A DNA stretch of 64,000 bases from Methanothermobacter sp. (GCF_030055435.1 NZ_JASFYG010000003.1:217671-281670); one strand, 5' to 3'. Counted from the stretch's first letter, positions 38,101-47,335 are shown. Numbers and translations are program-made. The notes: generated from the letters alone by a model not told the origin.

Positions 38101-40130
38101 CCATAAGCTGGGTACTCCAGGTCATGGGTGGCACACCACCAGCGGACCTTACAAACAATTCACAGGTAATTGAGCTTCTCAACAGGGCACGTGAGTACGC
38201 AGCACTGATAAGTCAGAGCTTCAGTTCAGAGATGAACTCACTTCTCGATGCACTGAACGGTGGATTTATAACACCAAGACCAGGAAATGACCCTGTAAGG
38301 AACCCCTCAGCTCTTCCAACAGGCAGCAACTTCTATGCGGTATCAGAGAACCTGATGCCAACAAAGACAGCATGGAATCTGGGTAAACGCCTGGCTGACA
38401 TGGCACTTGCACAGTTTGACAGGATCCCTGAGAAGGTGGCAGCGGTTGTCTGGTGTGTTGAGACGGTGCGTGACGACGGTACCATGGTCTCATTTGTGCT
38501 GAGGCTGATGGGTGTGGAGCCAACATGGTCATCCACGGGGTCGGCTTCCAACCTTAAGGCGACGCCACTCTCACAGCTACTCGCAGATATCAATGCAGTA
38601 AGATCTGCATCTGGACTTTCAAACTTCACAGAAAGGCCCAGGGTGGATCCGATTGTAACAACAAGTGGACTCTTCAGGGATCTGTTCCCGAGGCTCCTCA
38701 TCAACATGGACAGGGCCTACAGGATTGCCCTTGCCGCTTCATACACTGAGATCGTCGCGTCCTATCCGTCACTTAAAACCTCACTTGACCATGTGCTGCA
38801 GACACTTGTGTATGCCAAGTATACAAACTTCAGGGGAAGCGAGCCCCTCACAACCAACTACATTGCACTCCACTGGATCAATGATACCCTTAGGTACATG
38901 CAGGCTGGTCTTAACGCCACGGATGCAGGTGAAATCGCCATAACAAGGATCTTTGCACCACCTGTTGGTGATTACGGTGCAGGTGTCAGTAAGGGTACAG
39001 AGGTATCATGGACCTGGAACGACAGAAGCGAACTTGCAGACATCTACTTCAACAGAATGAGCCATGCATACAGTGAACGTTCCTGGGGCGTTTCAATGCC
39101 CGAAACCTTTAAGGAACTCCTCAGGGGTATTCAGACGGCCTACCACAGCAGAAACACCAACCTGTATGGGGTTGTTGATAACGACGACTACTTCGACTAC
39201 TTCGGCGGTCTTTCAATGGCCATCGAGATGATGAACAATGGAAGGGCCCCGGAACTCTACGTACTGAGATATGCAAACCCAGGCAATCCCAGGGTCATGT
39301 CACTGAAGCAGTTCATAGCCATTGAATACAGAACAAGGTACCTGAATCCCGAGTGGATCAGGGCAATCATGAATGAGGGGTATCAGGGGCCAAGGACCAT
39401 AGCAAAGTACACATCCCACCTGGTGGGATGGGAATACACGGTGCCTGAACTCCTTGACAGTGGCTTCTGGGACGAGTACTATGACGCTGTGGTTGCAGAT
39501 AAATACAATCTCGGACTGAAGACAGCCTATTCAAAGAACCCCTACGCTGCCATGGACATACTGGCACACTTTGCAGAGATGGCAAACAGGGGCCAGTGGA
39601 ATGCCAGGAGTGAGCAGCTTGCATTCATCGCAGAGTGCCTTGGAAATTACGTTGCTGAGAATGGTGTTTCATGTTCAGGGTCAGTCTGCGGTGACAGGGA
39701 ACTGATGAAGTGGATCAGCCAGTACATGTCCTCTGATCTCAGGAAAAAATTCACTGCAGCCCTCTACGCGGCAACAGGGGCGTCGGTGTTTGCACCTGAA
39801 CCATCCGGTGATGTGAATCCAGGTGAGAATCCATCCACAGGGCCCACGACAGGTCCTTCAGGCCCTTCAGCCAGGGGTGGCGGATCCTCTGGAAGAACCA
39901 CCGCTGATGGTTCTGCTGGAAGAACCGCTGCGGCTTCCCAGGCAGCTGTTTCAGCATCTTCACAGGATTCAGCCGGTGAAGAGGCCGGTCAGCAGAAATC
40001 CTATGAGGTGAAAGAGACACCTTCAGCGGTTAATCAGAGAACAGAGTTCCCGTTATATGGAGTAGCGGGCATAGTGGCCATACTGGTACTTGTGGGTGTG
40101 GGATACTTCCTTGGACCTGGAAGGAGGTAG
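35190..40130 (+). CDS. Giant secreted CobN/Mg-chelatase H-like protein
   Basis: A 1646-residue protein with a signal peptide (LFTLTAVLFMIMLCQTVAAA), so the chelatase-like body is predicted outside the cell. CobN/BchH hallmarks are ALIYYNYPPGKGNIGASYLNVPET (about 491-514), the His-containing HIGRHATYEWLPRK (H770, H774), and KRRGYAVIVDHLTPP. Classical CobN reads VHxGTHGTxEWLPGK, so two glycines are replaced here. The C-terminus is a Pro/Gly/Ser linker plus one membrane helix (YGVAGIVAILVLVGVGYFLG). CobN inserts cobalt into corrin rings in the cytoplasm with ATPase partners; an anchored exported form more likely binds or exchanges a metal or tetrapyrrole. Confidence 0.88.
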   Translation: MRKQLFTLTAVLFMIMLCQTVAAADNSTAGGDPGNLTVNNTQEIRDPVVLVIHSSTSSKMTNDAAKKVMDLINPSQPGYNPQNKSTWTVRFEVRTTTQISRMNPSELKSLIESADIVIAEWLFDSGNFRNVMRDYPEIASNRPNKIFIVLESDPDLTNMSQINGVRIFQGIDASVIGNTDTKNTILYDLKNSNEARLKAYVNTYPQLAPWVTYGLYYAKKGTVNYENQFKLLLKNFTVMNGGTWPSEWEPAAPITIPAEMLYRDGRVFTSLADYLAAYPLNASRPTIGIAGLDSVLLSGDMAHFDSIIARLTASGMNVIPVVGAYSGVNGTQPLNIYSAMVKFFVYDPANPSRVITAAEYEANPSAYRYRIDALVSFTTFTLGSGFVNQTAALLERMNVPVFRAMISTKREEGEWLVSEDGLLWSDTYYQIAIPETQGIIEPIFVAAPAKSIDSITGVEIVAYTPIDEQMNYLVQRISNWVRLRYLANSQKRIALIYYNYPPGKGNIGASYLNVPETLVEILRALQSSGYNVSGFPQSADDLVKLLTERGINVATWAPGELEKLANKTSIILWDAEEYYAWFQTLNPIARKQVVEGPVGYIEEMVKLALSYVSSDTAYTAALNTLDKWSSEMISLANTYPEKSQQASVLIRNMTEALKAVLNNARTGQSTDAPWSMFYNFKNEFQSLAVPGFNGWGAPPGNVMTVERNGRKYIVIPGIIFGNVFIGPEPQRGWEADVDKLYHSTVVAPPHQYLAWYAWVNTVFNADAQVHIGRHATYEWLPRKQVALSNFDFSQICAGTKPSVYIYIMDGVGEGIQSKRRGYAVIVDHLTPPMKTTQLYGDLSELRALIDDYTKTPDASPLKQEYFNSIRNMVIKLNVAAEIGISPDNFTAEDIERVEDYLVVLQQTLMPVGLHTFGLRWTDEEIALLAAAMVSSDGGPSSPSLQRLIASLKGWNFDNLTALQAEELNNITISWVLQVMGGTPPADLTNNSQVIELLNRAREYAALISQSFSSEMNSLLDALNGGFITPRPGNDPVRNPSALPTGSNFYAVSENLMPTKTAWNLGKRLADMALAQFDRIPEKVAAVVWCVETVRDDGTMVSFVLRLMGVEPTWSSTGSASNLKATPLSQLLADINAVRSASGLSNFTERPRVDPIVTTSGLFRDLFPRLLINMDRAYRIALAASYTEIVASYPSLKTSLDHVLQTLVYAKYTNFRGSEPLTTNYIALHWINDTLRYMQAGLNATDAGEIAITRIFAPPVGDYGAGVSKGTEVSWTWNDRSELADIYFNRMSHAYSERSWGVSMPETFKELLRGIQTAYHSRNTNLYGVVDNDDYFDYFGGLSMAIEMMNNGRAPELYVLRYANPGNPRVMSLKQFIAIEYRTRYLNPEWIRAIMNEGYQGPRTIAKYTSHLVGWEYTVPELLDSGFWDEYYDAVVADKYNLGLKTAYSKNPYAAMDILAHFAEMANRGQWNARSEQLAFIAECLGNYVAENGVSCSGSVCGDRELMKWISQYMSSDLRKKFTAALYAATGASVFAPEPSGDVNPGENPSTGPTTGPSGPSARGGGSSGRTTADGSAGRTAAASQAAVSASSQDSAGEEAGQQKSYEVKETPSAVNQRTEFPLYGVAGIVAILVLVGVGYFLGPGRR

Positions 40131-40205
40131 GCCCACCATAATTTATTTTTTAGAAAACATTAAATATCAGATTTAGTTTAATTTTAATAAAAATTGTTTG
40201 AATGA

Positions 40206-40306
40206 ATTATTACTCATAGGGGGCTAATAGTAATAAGAAATCTGGTATTAAAATAATGCTTTAATACTGCAGAATAGTAATAATTTAATTTATATAGTAA
40301 TTATTA
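40206..40306 (+). promoter_or_regulatory. AT-rich operator-like region before the CPCC/TolQ/ExbD-like operon
   Basis: Copies of the AGTAATAAT core occur at 40228-40237 and 40276-40287, with inverted copies at 40206-40214 (ATTATTACT) and AGTAATTATTA at 40296-40306. TAATAATT (40278-40285) and AATTATTA (40299-40306) form a perfect 8-13-8 inverted repeat, 28 bp before the start codon. The geometry recalls ribbon-helix-helix metal regulators such as NikR, but that identity is a guess. Confidence 0.45.
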
Positions 40307-40333
40307 TAAAGTTAAAAAGAGAAGGTGTGGAAC

Positions 40334-41044
40334 ATGGACATGGCAAACCTACTGTGGCAGGCGGGAATCCTATCGGTTTTACTGATATTTGGCGTGAAGA
40401 TTGGACTGGCAATGGGTTTTGCGGGGCTATCAAGGAAGATGGCAGCCTTGATAACTGCGGGTTACGGTCTGGGTATATATGGCCTCTCGGCACTTGCAAA
40501 TGCCTACATGAACTCGATTCAGGGCTTCTTCAACACCTACAGTTCACTGATAACAATCATAATGGCATCTATCCTCATATTTGCCGGTGTGCACACCCTC
40601 CGTGAGTGGAAGGAACACAGGAGGGATACAGCAAAGACTGCGTGCGTTGCAATGGTGGCGCCCTGTCCCTGCTGCTTCGGGGCGGTGATAGTCAGCATAA
40701 TACTTGTATCGCCCATAATCGGTGTATCAGCAATCACAATCGGCAAATATTCCGGGATAATTCTGGCAGCCTTCATAGCGTTATTCTATGTATTCGCCAA
40801 TGGAGTTGCATCAGCAATCAACAAACCCTACCCTGTTCTGCTGGGCAACTTCATGCTTTTTGCCGGTCTCTACTTCCTGACAGCTGCCATTGTGCTTCCA
40901 AATGTGAACAGCGCCATGAGCATGAAGATGACGCCACTGACGGTTCCAGGCATAAACACCATAATATATGTTGCGCTGGGGACACTGGCGCTCATGGGAC
41001 TTGGAATTTACCTTAACAAGAGAAAGAGCACTTTCATAGAATAA
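40334..41044 (+). CDS. Polytopic membrane protein with CPCC motif (DUF2162-like)
   Basis: A 236-residue protein with about six to seven membrane segments. A conspicuous APCPCCFGAVIVS motif (C111, C113, C114) starts the fourth segment, and C104 is just before it. The family is found in methanogens beside CobN-like, TolQ-like and DUF2149 genes. The Cys cluster in the membrane could bind a metal ion or do thiol redox. ATG 40334 is preferred over GTG 40325 because GAAGGTG lies at proper spacing. First gene of a three-gene operon. Confidence 0.78.
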   Translation: MDMANLLWQAGILSVLLIFGVKIGLAMGFAGLSRKMAALITAGYGLGIYGLSALANAYMNSIQGFFNTYSSLITIIMASILIFAGVHTLREWKEHRRDTAKTACVAMVAPCPCCFGAVIVSIILVSPIIGVSAITIGKYSGIILAAFIALFYVFANGVASAINKPYPVLLGNFMLFAGLYFLTAAIVLPNVNSAMSMKMTPLTVPGINTIIYVALGTLALMGLGIYLNKRKSTFIE

Positions 41045-41060
41045 GGAGAGGTGATATGAT

Positions 41061-41741
41061 ATGGTTGCAGTACCCGGCAGTGAAATACTGAGCGGCGCAC
41101 TACACGTTGTCTCCCAGAGTCTCCTAATACCTGTTATAGCGGGGCTCCTGTTATTCATGGTCTATGCAATAATAACCCTTGGCGGGCTAATGTCAGAGTA
41201 CTCTGGAAGAATAAGGACTGACATCAGGGAACTGGAATCAGCTATAAAGTCAATTTCCAATCCAGGAACCCCTGAGAGGATAATTGAGGTTGTAAATTCA
41301 ATGGAGATACCGCAGAGCCAGAAGGAGGTCCTTACAAATATTGTGGAGACTTCAGAACTGGGACCCAAATCAAGGGAGGCTCTTGCAAGGAAACTCATAG
41401 AGAACGAGGAGCTCAGGGCTGCAAAGAGCCTCGAGAAGACGGATATCGTGACAAGGCTCGGACCAACCCTTGGTCTCATGGGGACACTCATACCCATGGG
41501 GCCCGGCCTGGCAGCCCTCGGTGCAGGGGATATAAATACACTGGCCCAGGCCATCATCATAGCCTTTGACACAACAGTCGTGGGCCTCGCATCAGGGGGT
41601 ATAGCCTACGTAATCTCAAAGGTCAGGCGCAGATGGTATGAGGAGTACCTCTCAAACCTTGAGACCATGGCCGAGGCAGTGCTGGAGGTGATGGATAATG
41701 CCGCTCAGACGCCGGCGAAAACTCCTGTCGGATCAAAATGA
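41061..41741 (+). CDS. MotA/TolQ/ExbB-type proton channel protein
   Basis: A 226-residue protein with three predicted membrane segments (about 20-42, 132-153, 163-186) and a cytoplasmic loop between the first two. The last two segments carry the family pattern [15 protein letters not shown] and [19 protein letters not shown], with the Thr pair T171-T172 at the position of the conserved TolQ/ExbB threonine. Such proteins form pentamers around a dimeric ExbD-like peptide and convert ion flow into mechanical work. The next gene overlaps its 3' end by 44 bp. Confidence 0.9.
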   Translation: MVAVPGSEILSGALHVVSQSLLIPVIAGLLLFMVYAIITLGGLMSEYSGRIRTDIRELESAIKSISNPGTPERIIEVVNSMEIPQSQKEVLTNIVETSELGPKSREALARKLIENEELRAAKSLEKTDIVTRLGPTLGLMGTLIPMGPGLAALGAGDINTLAQAIIIAFDTTVVGLASGGIAYVISKVRRRWYEEYLSNLETMAEAVLEVMDNAAQTPAKTPVGSK

Positions 41742-42036
41742 AGAGGACCCGATGGCCGGAAGCGCAAACCTGGTTGATGCCATGCTGGTCCTGTCTGTGG
41801 GTTTCCTCATATTCCTGGTACTCTCATGGAACATGCAGAATGTTGTATTTGCTGACATGACCCCACAGGAGCGTCAGGAAACCATGGAGGCAATGAAAAG
41901 GGCAGTTGAGGTTCAGAAGGGCCAGGAACTCAACAACACTCCCGAGACCAGTTCGGGGTCCGGCCAGGGGTACGTTGAGATGGGAACCGTTTACAGGGAT
42001 CCCAAGACGGGTAAGCTGATAATGGTTCAGGGGTAG
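41698..42036 (+). CDS. One-helix ExbD/TolR-like partner (DUF2149)
   Basis: A 112-residue protein with a basic cytoplasmic N-terminus (PLRRRRKLL), one membrane helix (about 25-44, [20 protein letters not shown]) and an external domain of about 65 residues. D27 at the start of the helix, followed by MLVL, resembles ExbD/TolR, where IDVMLVLL carries the essential proton-binding Asp. The domain family is DUF2149, without assigned function. Overlap with the TolQ-like gene supports complex formation. Ends in GKLIMVQG. Confidence 0.82.
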   Translation: MPLRRRRKLLSDQNEEDPMAGSANLVDAMLVLSVGFLIFLVLSWNMQNVVFADMTPQERQETMEAMKRAVEVQKGQELNNTPETSSGSGQGYVEMGTVYRDPKTGKLIMVQG

Positions 42037-42175
42037 CTTACCTTCTGATTTTCAGTTTTTTCCTGGAAAGTTTGATGGTAATGGTTCATGGATTAGTTTA
42101 GTCGTTCCCATTTTCTTTCTTAAAACTTCAAATGATGATGGTGGCTTACCCTTCTTATTTTTCTCTGAAAACTTT
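42033..42175 (+). repeat. Degenerate direct repeat in the 42.0-42.2 kb gap
   Basis: A stretch starting GTAGCTTACCTTCTGATTTT at 42033, inside the DUF2149 stop, recurs as GTGGCTTACCCTTCTTATTT at 42141, 108 bp later. A related pyrimidine-rich tail and AAACTTT-like end follow both. A TATA-like CTTTAAATACC (about 42172-42182) for the next gene lies at the end of the second copy. It looks like an old local duplication. Confidence 0.45.
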
Positions 42176-42232
42176 AAATACCCCAAACCCAAAATGAGTT
42201 CTGATATTTCACTTCTTCTTAGAGGTATCCAT

Positions 42233-42916
42233 ATGATTGAAGTCATACCTGTTATTGATCTGAGGGGAGGTATAGCGGTAGCCGGCAAATCCGGTGAACG
42301 TGAAAATTACAGGCCCCTCGAGACGGTGTTCTCGTCATCCCCCGACCCTGTGAACATAGCACTCTCCCTGAGGGCAGCCGGGGCGCGGTCAATCTACATA
42401 GCCGACCTTGACGCCATTGAGGGCACAGGATCCAATCTTGATCTCACAGGAAGGGTTAACCATGTGCTGCCGGTGACCCTCGACGCAGGGGTAAAAAACA
42501 GGGAGACATTCCGATTCATGCTCCAGTTTGCATCAAGGGTTGTTGCCGCGACAGAGACCCTTGAGAGTACAGAGGAACTTGAATACATCCTTAAAACCTA
42601 CCCACCCGAGAGGACCGTTGTGAGCGTGGATGTTAAGGACATGAAGCTCCACTCAGAGAACATTGACCTTGAACTTGAAGAATTCAGGGACCTCCTCCTT
42701 GGCTATGAGTCTGATGTCATACTCCTTGACCTGGGGGCTGTTGGCACATCCTCAGGGTTCAACAGGAAACTCCTTGAACTCTTCAGACCACTCATCAGGA
42801 GGATTATACCCGGCGGCGGCGTTCTACCCAGTGAGATACCTGAACTTGAGGCAATGGGTGTGGGGAAGGTTCTTGTTGGAAGGGCTCTCCATGAGGGGAT
42901 GGTGAGGCCCGGGTGA
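42233..42916 (+). CDS. HisA-related TIM-barrel protein
   Basis: About 227 residues with a HisA/HisF-like half-barrel pattern: EVIPVIDLRGGIAVAG at the N-terminus, YIADLDAIEG in the middle, RIIPGGGVLPSEI and GVGKVLVGRALHEG at the end. True HisA acts in histidine synthesis, but this is a divergent archaeal paralogue of unknown substrate. GAGGT precedes ATG 42233. It overlaps the PfkB-like gene by 4 bp, so the two may act in one pathway. Confidence 0.83.
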   Translation: MIEVIPVIDLRGGIAVAGKSGERENYRPLETVFSSSPDPVNIALSLRAAGARSIYIADLDAIEGTGSNLDLTGRVNHVLPVTLDAGVKNRETFRFMLQFASRVVAATETLESTEELEYILKTYPPERTVVSVDVKDMKLHSENIDLELEEFRDLLLGYESDVILLDLGAVGTSSGFNRKLLELFRPLIRRIIPGGGVLPSEIPELEAMGVGKVLVGRALHEGMVRPG

Positions 42917-43737
42917 ACACAGAAAGGTACCTCCTTATAGGTCCTGTTAGCAGGGATCGTATAGTGAGGGGGAACTGGACAGAGTCCAGGGTGGGTGGAG
43001 CCGTTTACTACTATTCCCGGCTACTCTCACACCTTGGGGTTGACCACACGGCACTTGTAACCCTGTCAGAGGCTGACAAGTACCTTCTCGGCGAATTCCC
43101 GTCCAATACAAACATAATACCACTTTACAGGGACTCAACGGTTGAATTTGAGAATATCTATGATAACGGGGATACCTCAAGGAGGATTCAGAGGTCCAAT
43201 TTTGCCAGTAACCCCATTGAAATTGGGGATATTGAAACAATTGCAGGGGAGGAGTGGACCGCCGTCCTTGCAGGTCCTCTTTTGCCTTCAGACATACCAC
43301 TGGAGACGCTGGAGTTCCTGGGAAAAATGCACAGACTCTACACAGGACTTCAGGGCTACCTGAGATACCCTGCTGGAGAGATGGTCAGACTCAAATTCAA
43401 TAAGGAAATTCCGCGAGTCCTGGGGGCAGGGAACGGAGCTTTTCTTGACATCAACGAACTTCGAACAGTTTCCAGTGACATTATGGGGGCTCTTGGAATA
43501 CTCAGTGAACACTGCGCTGAGGTCATAGTAACCTGTGGACCCCGGGGCTCCCTGATATCCCATAAGGGGTCCCTCATAAGGATAATGGCTGTTACTGCGG
43601 AAAGGGAACTTGACCCAACCGGGCTTGGGGATACATACATGGCTGCCTACGTCCATATGAGGAGAGCTTCTGATCCTGAGGCTGCTGGAAACTTTGCATC
43701 TCTTATGGCAACAAGAAAGCTTGAGGGAAAAATTTAA
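42913..43737 (+). CDS. PfkB-family sugar or nucleoside kinase-like protein
   Basis: A 274-residue ribokinase-superfamily protein. The N-terminal RVGGAVYYYSRLLSHLG corresponds to the substrate-binding GG motif, and DPTGLGDTYMAAY is the catalytic PfkB signature with the general-base Asp. It is shorter than many PfkB kinases and lacks an obvious lid of standard length. The start is GTG, overlapping the HisA-like stop (GTGA). The substrate is unknown. Confidence 0.82.
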   Translation: MNTERYLLIGPVSRDRIVRGNWTESRVGGAVYYYSRLLSHLGVDHTALVTLSEADKYLLGEFPSNTNIIPLYRDSTVEFENIYDNGDTSRRIQRSNFASNPIEIGDIETIAGEEWTAVLAGPLLPSDIPLETLEFLGKMHRLYTGLQGYLRYPAGEMVRLKFNKEIPRVLGAGNGAFLDINELRTVSSDIMGALGILSEHCAEVIVTCGPRGSLISHKGSLIRIMAVTAERELDPTGLGDTYMAAYVHMRRASDPEAAGNFASLMATRKLEGKI

Positions 43738-43762
43738 GGGAATCGCTTCCCATGGAATGGTT

Positions 43763-43966
43763 TCAGATACCTAGAATCAGGGGCAGTATGATGAATGGAA
43801 GCAGACCTGCTGCAAAGAATAAACCGAGACCTGCAATCACCTGGTCCCTCTTATCATCCATCATACCGTTACATATGAGTATCATTCCTGTGAATCCAAG
43901 AAGTGCGGGTACAGCATGTGAGTAAATCACAGACCCTGTGAATGTTCCTGCCACCATTTTTATCAC
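43763..43966 (-). CDS. Small membrane protein
   Basis: A 67-residue hydrophobic protein with two to three short membrane segments (GSVIYSHAVPALLGFTGMILIC and GLGLFFAAGLLPFIILPLILG), separated by NGMMDDKRDQ. The start is GTG 43966 or ATG 43957. A TATA-like AAATATTTAAG lies upstream on the minus strand near 44025-44035. Unknown function. Confidence 0.6.
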   Translation of the reverse strand: MIKMVAGTFTGSVIYSHAVPALLGFTGMILICNGMMDDKRDQVIAGLGLFFAAGLLPFIILPLILGI

Positions 43967-44119
43967 GAAAAACCTGCTCTTTTAGCTAATTCATCATCCT
44001 CTGCTTATGTTATGATTCATCATCTTAAATATTTTCGGGAGCGGCAACCCGGGCAAGATATTTAACAGTTGTTTTTCAGATATAAATATGTTGTTTATTC
44101 TAACAGGAGGAGATTGATC

Positions 44120-45001
44120 ATGCTGCATGGTACAGAAGTACTCAAGAAGGGATTTGCAAAGATGACCAAGGGTGGCGTTATAATGGACGTTGTCAATGCT
44201 GAACAGGCTGCAATTGCAGAGGACTCAGGGGCAGTCGCTGTAATGGCCCTTGAGAAGGTACCCGCTGATATAAGGGCCTCTGGAGGAGTTGCAAGGATGG
44301 CTGATCCCAACAAGGTCCAGGAGATAATGGACGCAGTGTCCATACCCGTGATGGCCAAGGTCAGGATAGGACACTTTGTTGAGGCCCAGGTCCTTGAGGC
44401 CCTGGGGGTCGATATGATAGATGAGAGCGAGGTTCTAACCCCTGCAGATGAACGCTTCCACATAGATAAGAGGAAGTTCACTGTTCCATTTGTGTGTGGT
44501 GCAAGAAACCTTGGCGAGGCCCTCAGGAGGATAGATGAGGGCGCGGCAATGATAAGGACCAAGGGGGAACCTGGAACTGGTAACATCGTTGAAGCCGTGA
44601 GGCACATGAGGATAATGATGAGTGAGATCAGGGAGATCCAGAACAAGGAGGAAGAGGAACTCTGGGAATTCGCAAGGAAGATTGAGGCTCCCCTTGAACT
44701 TGTAAGGGAAACAGCCCGTCTTGGAAAGCTCCCGGTGGTCAACTTCGCAGCGGGTGGTGTCGCAACACCAGCAGACGCAGCACTCATGATGCAGCTTGGT
44801 GCCGACGGCGTGTTTGTTGGTTCAGGTATATTCAAGTCAGATAACCCTGAGGGATATGCGAGGGCCATTGTTGAGGCCACAGCCCACTACGACGAACCTG
44901 AGGTCATAGCGGATGTTTCAAGGGGCCTTGGCACAGCCATGAGGGGACTTGAAATCAGTGAGATTCCTGAAGAGGGTAGAATGCAGGATAGGGGATGGTG
45001 A
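44120..45001 (+). CDS. pdxS: Pyridoxal 5'-phosphate synthase subunit PdxS
   Basis: A 293-residue TIM barrel that makes PLP from ribose 5-phosphate, glyceraldehyde 3-phosphate and ammonia from PdxT. The family start [16 protein letters not shown], the catalytic [20 protein letters not shown] and the [11 protein letters not shown]-like stretch ([15 protein letters not shown]) are present. Start ATG 44120 follows AGGAGGAG; 17 upstream in-frame residues are noncoding. pdxT is not in this window. Confidence 0.97.
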   Translation: MLHGTEVLKKGFAKMTKGGVIMDVVNAEQAAIAEDSGAVAVMALEKVPADIRASGGVARMADPNKVQEIMDAVSIPVMAKVRIGHFVEAQVLEALGVDMIDESEVLTPADERFHIDKRKFTVPFVCGARNLGEALRRIDEGAAMIRTKGEPGTGNIVEAVRHMRIMMSEIREIQNKEEEELWEFARKIEAPLELVRETARLGKLPVVNFAAGGVATPADAALMMQLGADGVFVGSGIFKSDNPEGYARAIVEATAHYDEPEVIADVSRGLGTAMRGLEISEIPEEGRMQDRGW

Positions 45002-45028
45002 ACCCCCTTCAATTGATTAATTTTTAGT

Positions 45029-45553
45029 TTAAACTGCCACGTAGGTTATGGTGACTCTGTATGTGCCGGGGTCCGTGTAGAGGGGTACGGTTAAGTAGTA
45101 ATTAATTGGAATCACTACATTAACAGCGCCCACGTATGTCCATATAGTATAATAGGTGGTTGTAAAACTTCTTTTCGGAACCTGGATTGGCCCATATGGA
45201 CTATCATATTTTATACTGTATTTCAGATTTGAGAGGGGTATGATGTTTGAACTGTTGTTGATACTTATGAGGTCGCCGCTGGCACTTACAGAAACTCTCA
45301 GTCTCCCACCACCTGTTTTTATGGCTACATTGGTGGCAGTATAATACTCCCTTTCTATCCCATCAGGCTCTATTGTCCCTAGGTTAAGGTTTGTGGGGTT
45401 TACAGATAAACTAACACCTATTGCAAGTGGTTCTACTGCTGACTGGTTTGCTAATGTGGTGTTCACAGTTGTGTTGTTTGTTACATCTGCAGATGCGCAT
45501 CCAAGAAGGAATACTGACATTATGAGTGTTATGAGCATTATCTGACCCTTCAA
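45029..45553 (-). CDS. Secreted surface protein with lipobox-like signal
   Basis: A 174-residue protein with an N-terminal signal (LITLIMSVFLLGCASA) whose LLGC resembles a lipobox, and a Thr/Asn-rich spacer (NNTTVNTTLANQ). A predicted beta-sandwich domain follows (IGVSLSVNPTNLNLGTIEPDG, then GTYRVTITYVAV at the end). Many N-x-S/T sites suggest glycosylation. The fold resembles Ig-like surface modules. No enzymatic motif is seen. It is convergent with pdxS. Confidence 0.75.
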   Translation of the reverse strand: MKGQIMLITLIMSVFLLGCASADVTNNTTVNTTLANQSAVEPLAIGVSLSVNPTNLNLGTIEPDGIEREYYTATNVAIKTGGGRLRVSVSASGDLISINNSSNIIPLSNLKYSIKYDSPYGPIQVPKRSFTTTYYTIWTYVGAVNVVIPINYYLTVPLYTDPGTYRVTITYVAV

Positions 45554-45690
45554 GAACCCCCAACTCCTCTTTTTTCTGATTAGGGATATTGTATCAAAAT
45601 TATAAATAGTTATTGATCAAATCAGAGAAAAATCAGTAGTTCATAAAGATAAAATTTAAAAAAATATTAAAAAAACAAAAATTTGTGATT

Positions 45691-47263
<1,573 letters not shown>

Positions 47264-47335
47264 CAGAGTCATCCTCCATATAGTTGTTGTTATTATTCTG
47301 TTTTTTCACAATCTTATACTTCAATGCCGGAAGGC

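Noticed and set aside
43989-44032. Two ATGATGA boxes (minus strand) 32 bp apart near the pdxS promoter
   Set aside because: No CTGA boxes accompany them; a short direct repeat in a promoter is the simpler reading.
44095-44880. 261-codon minus-strand frame opposite pdxS
   Set aside because: It is a shadow of the strongly conserved pdxS gene, rich in Ser and Ala as antisense frames are.
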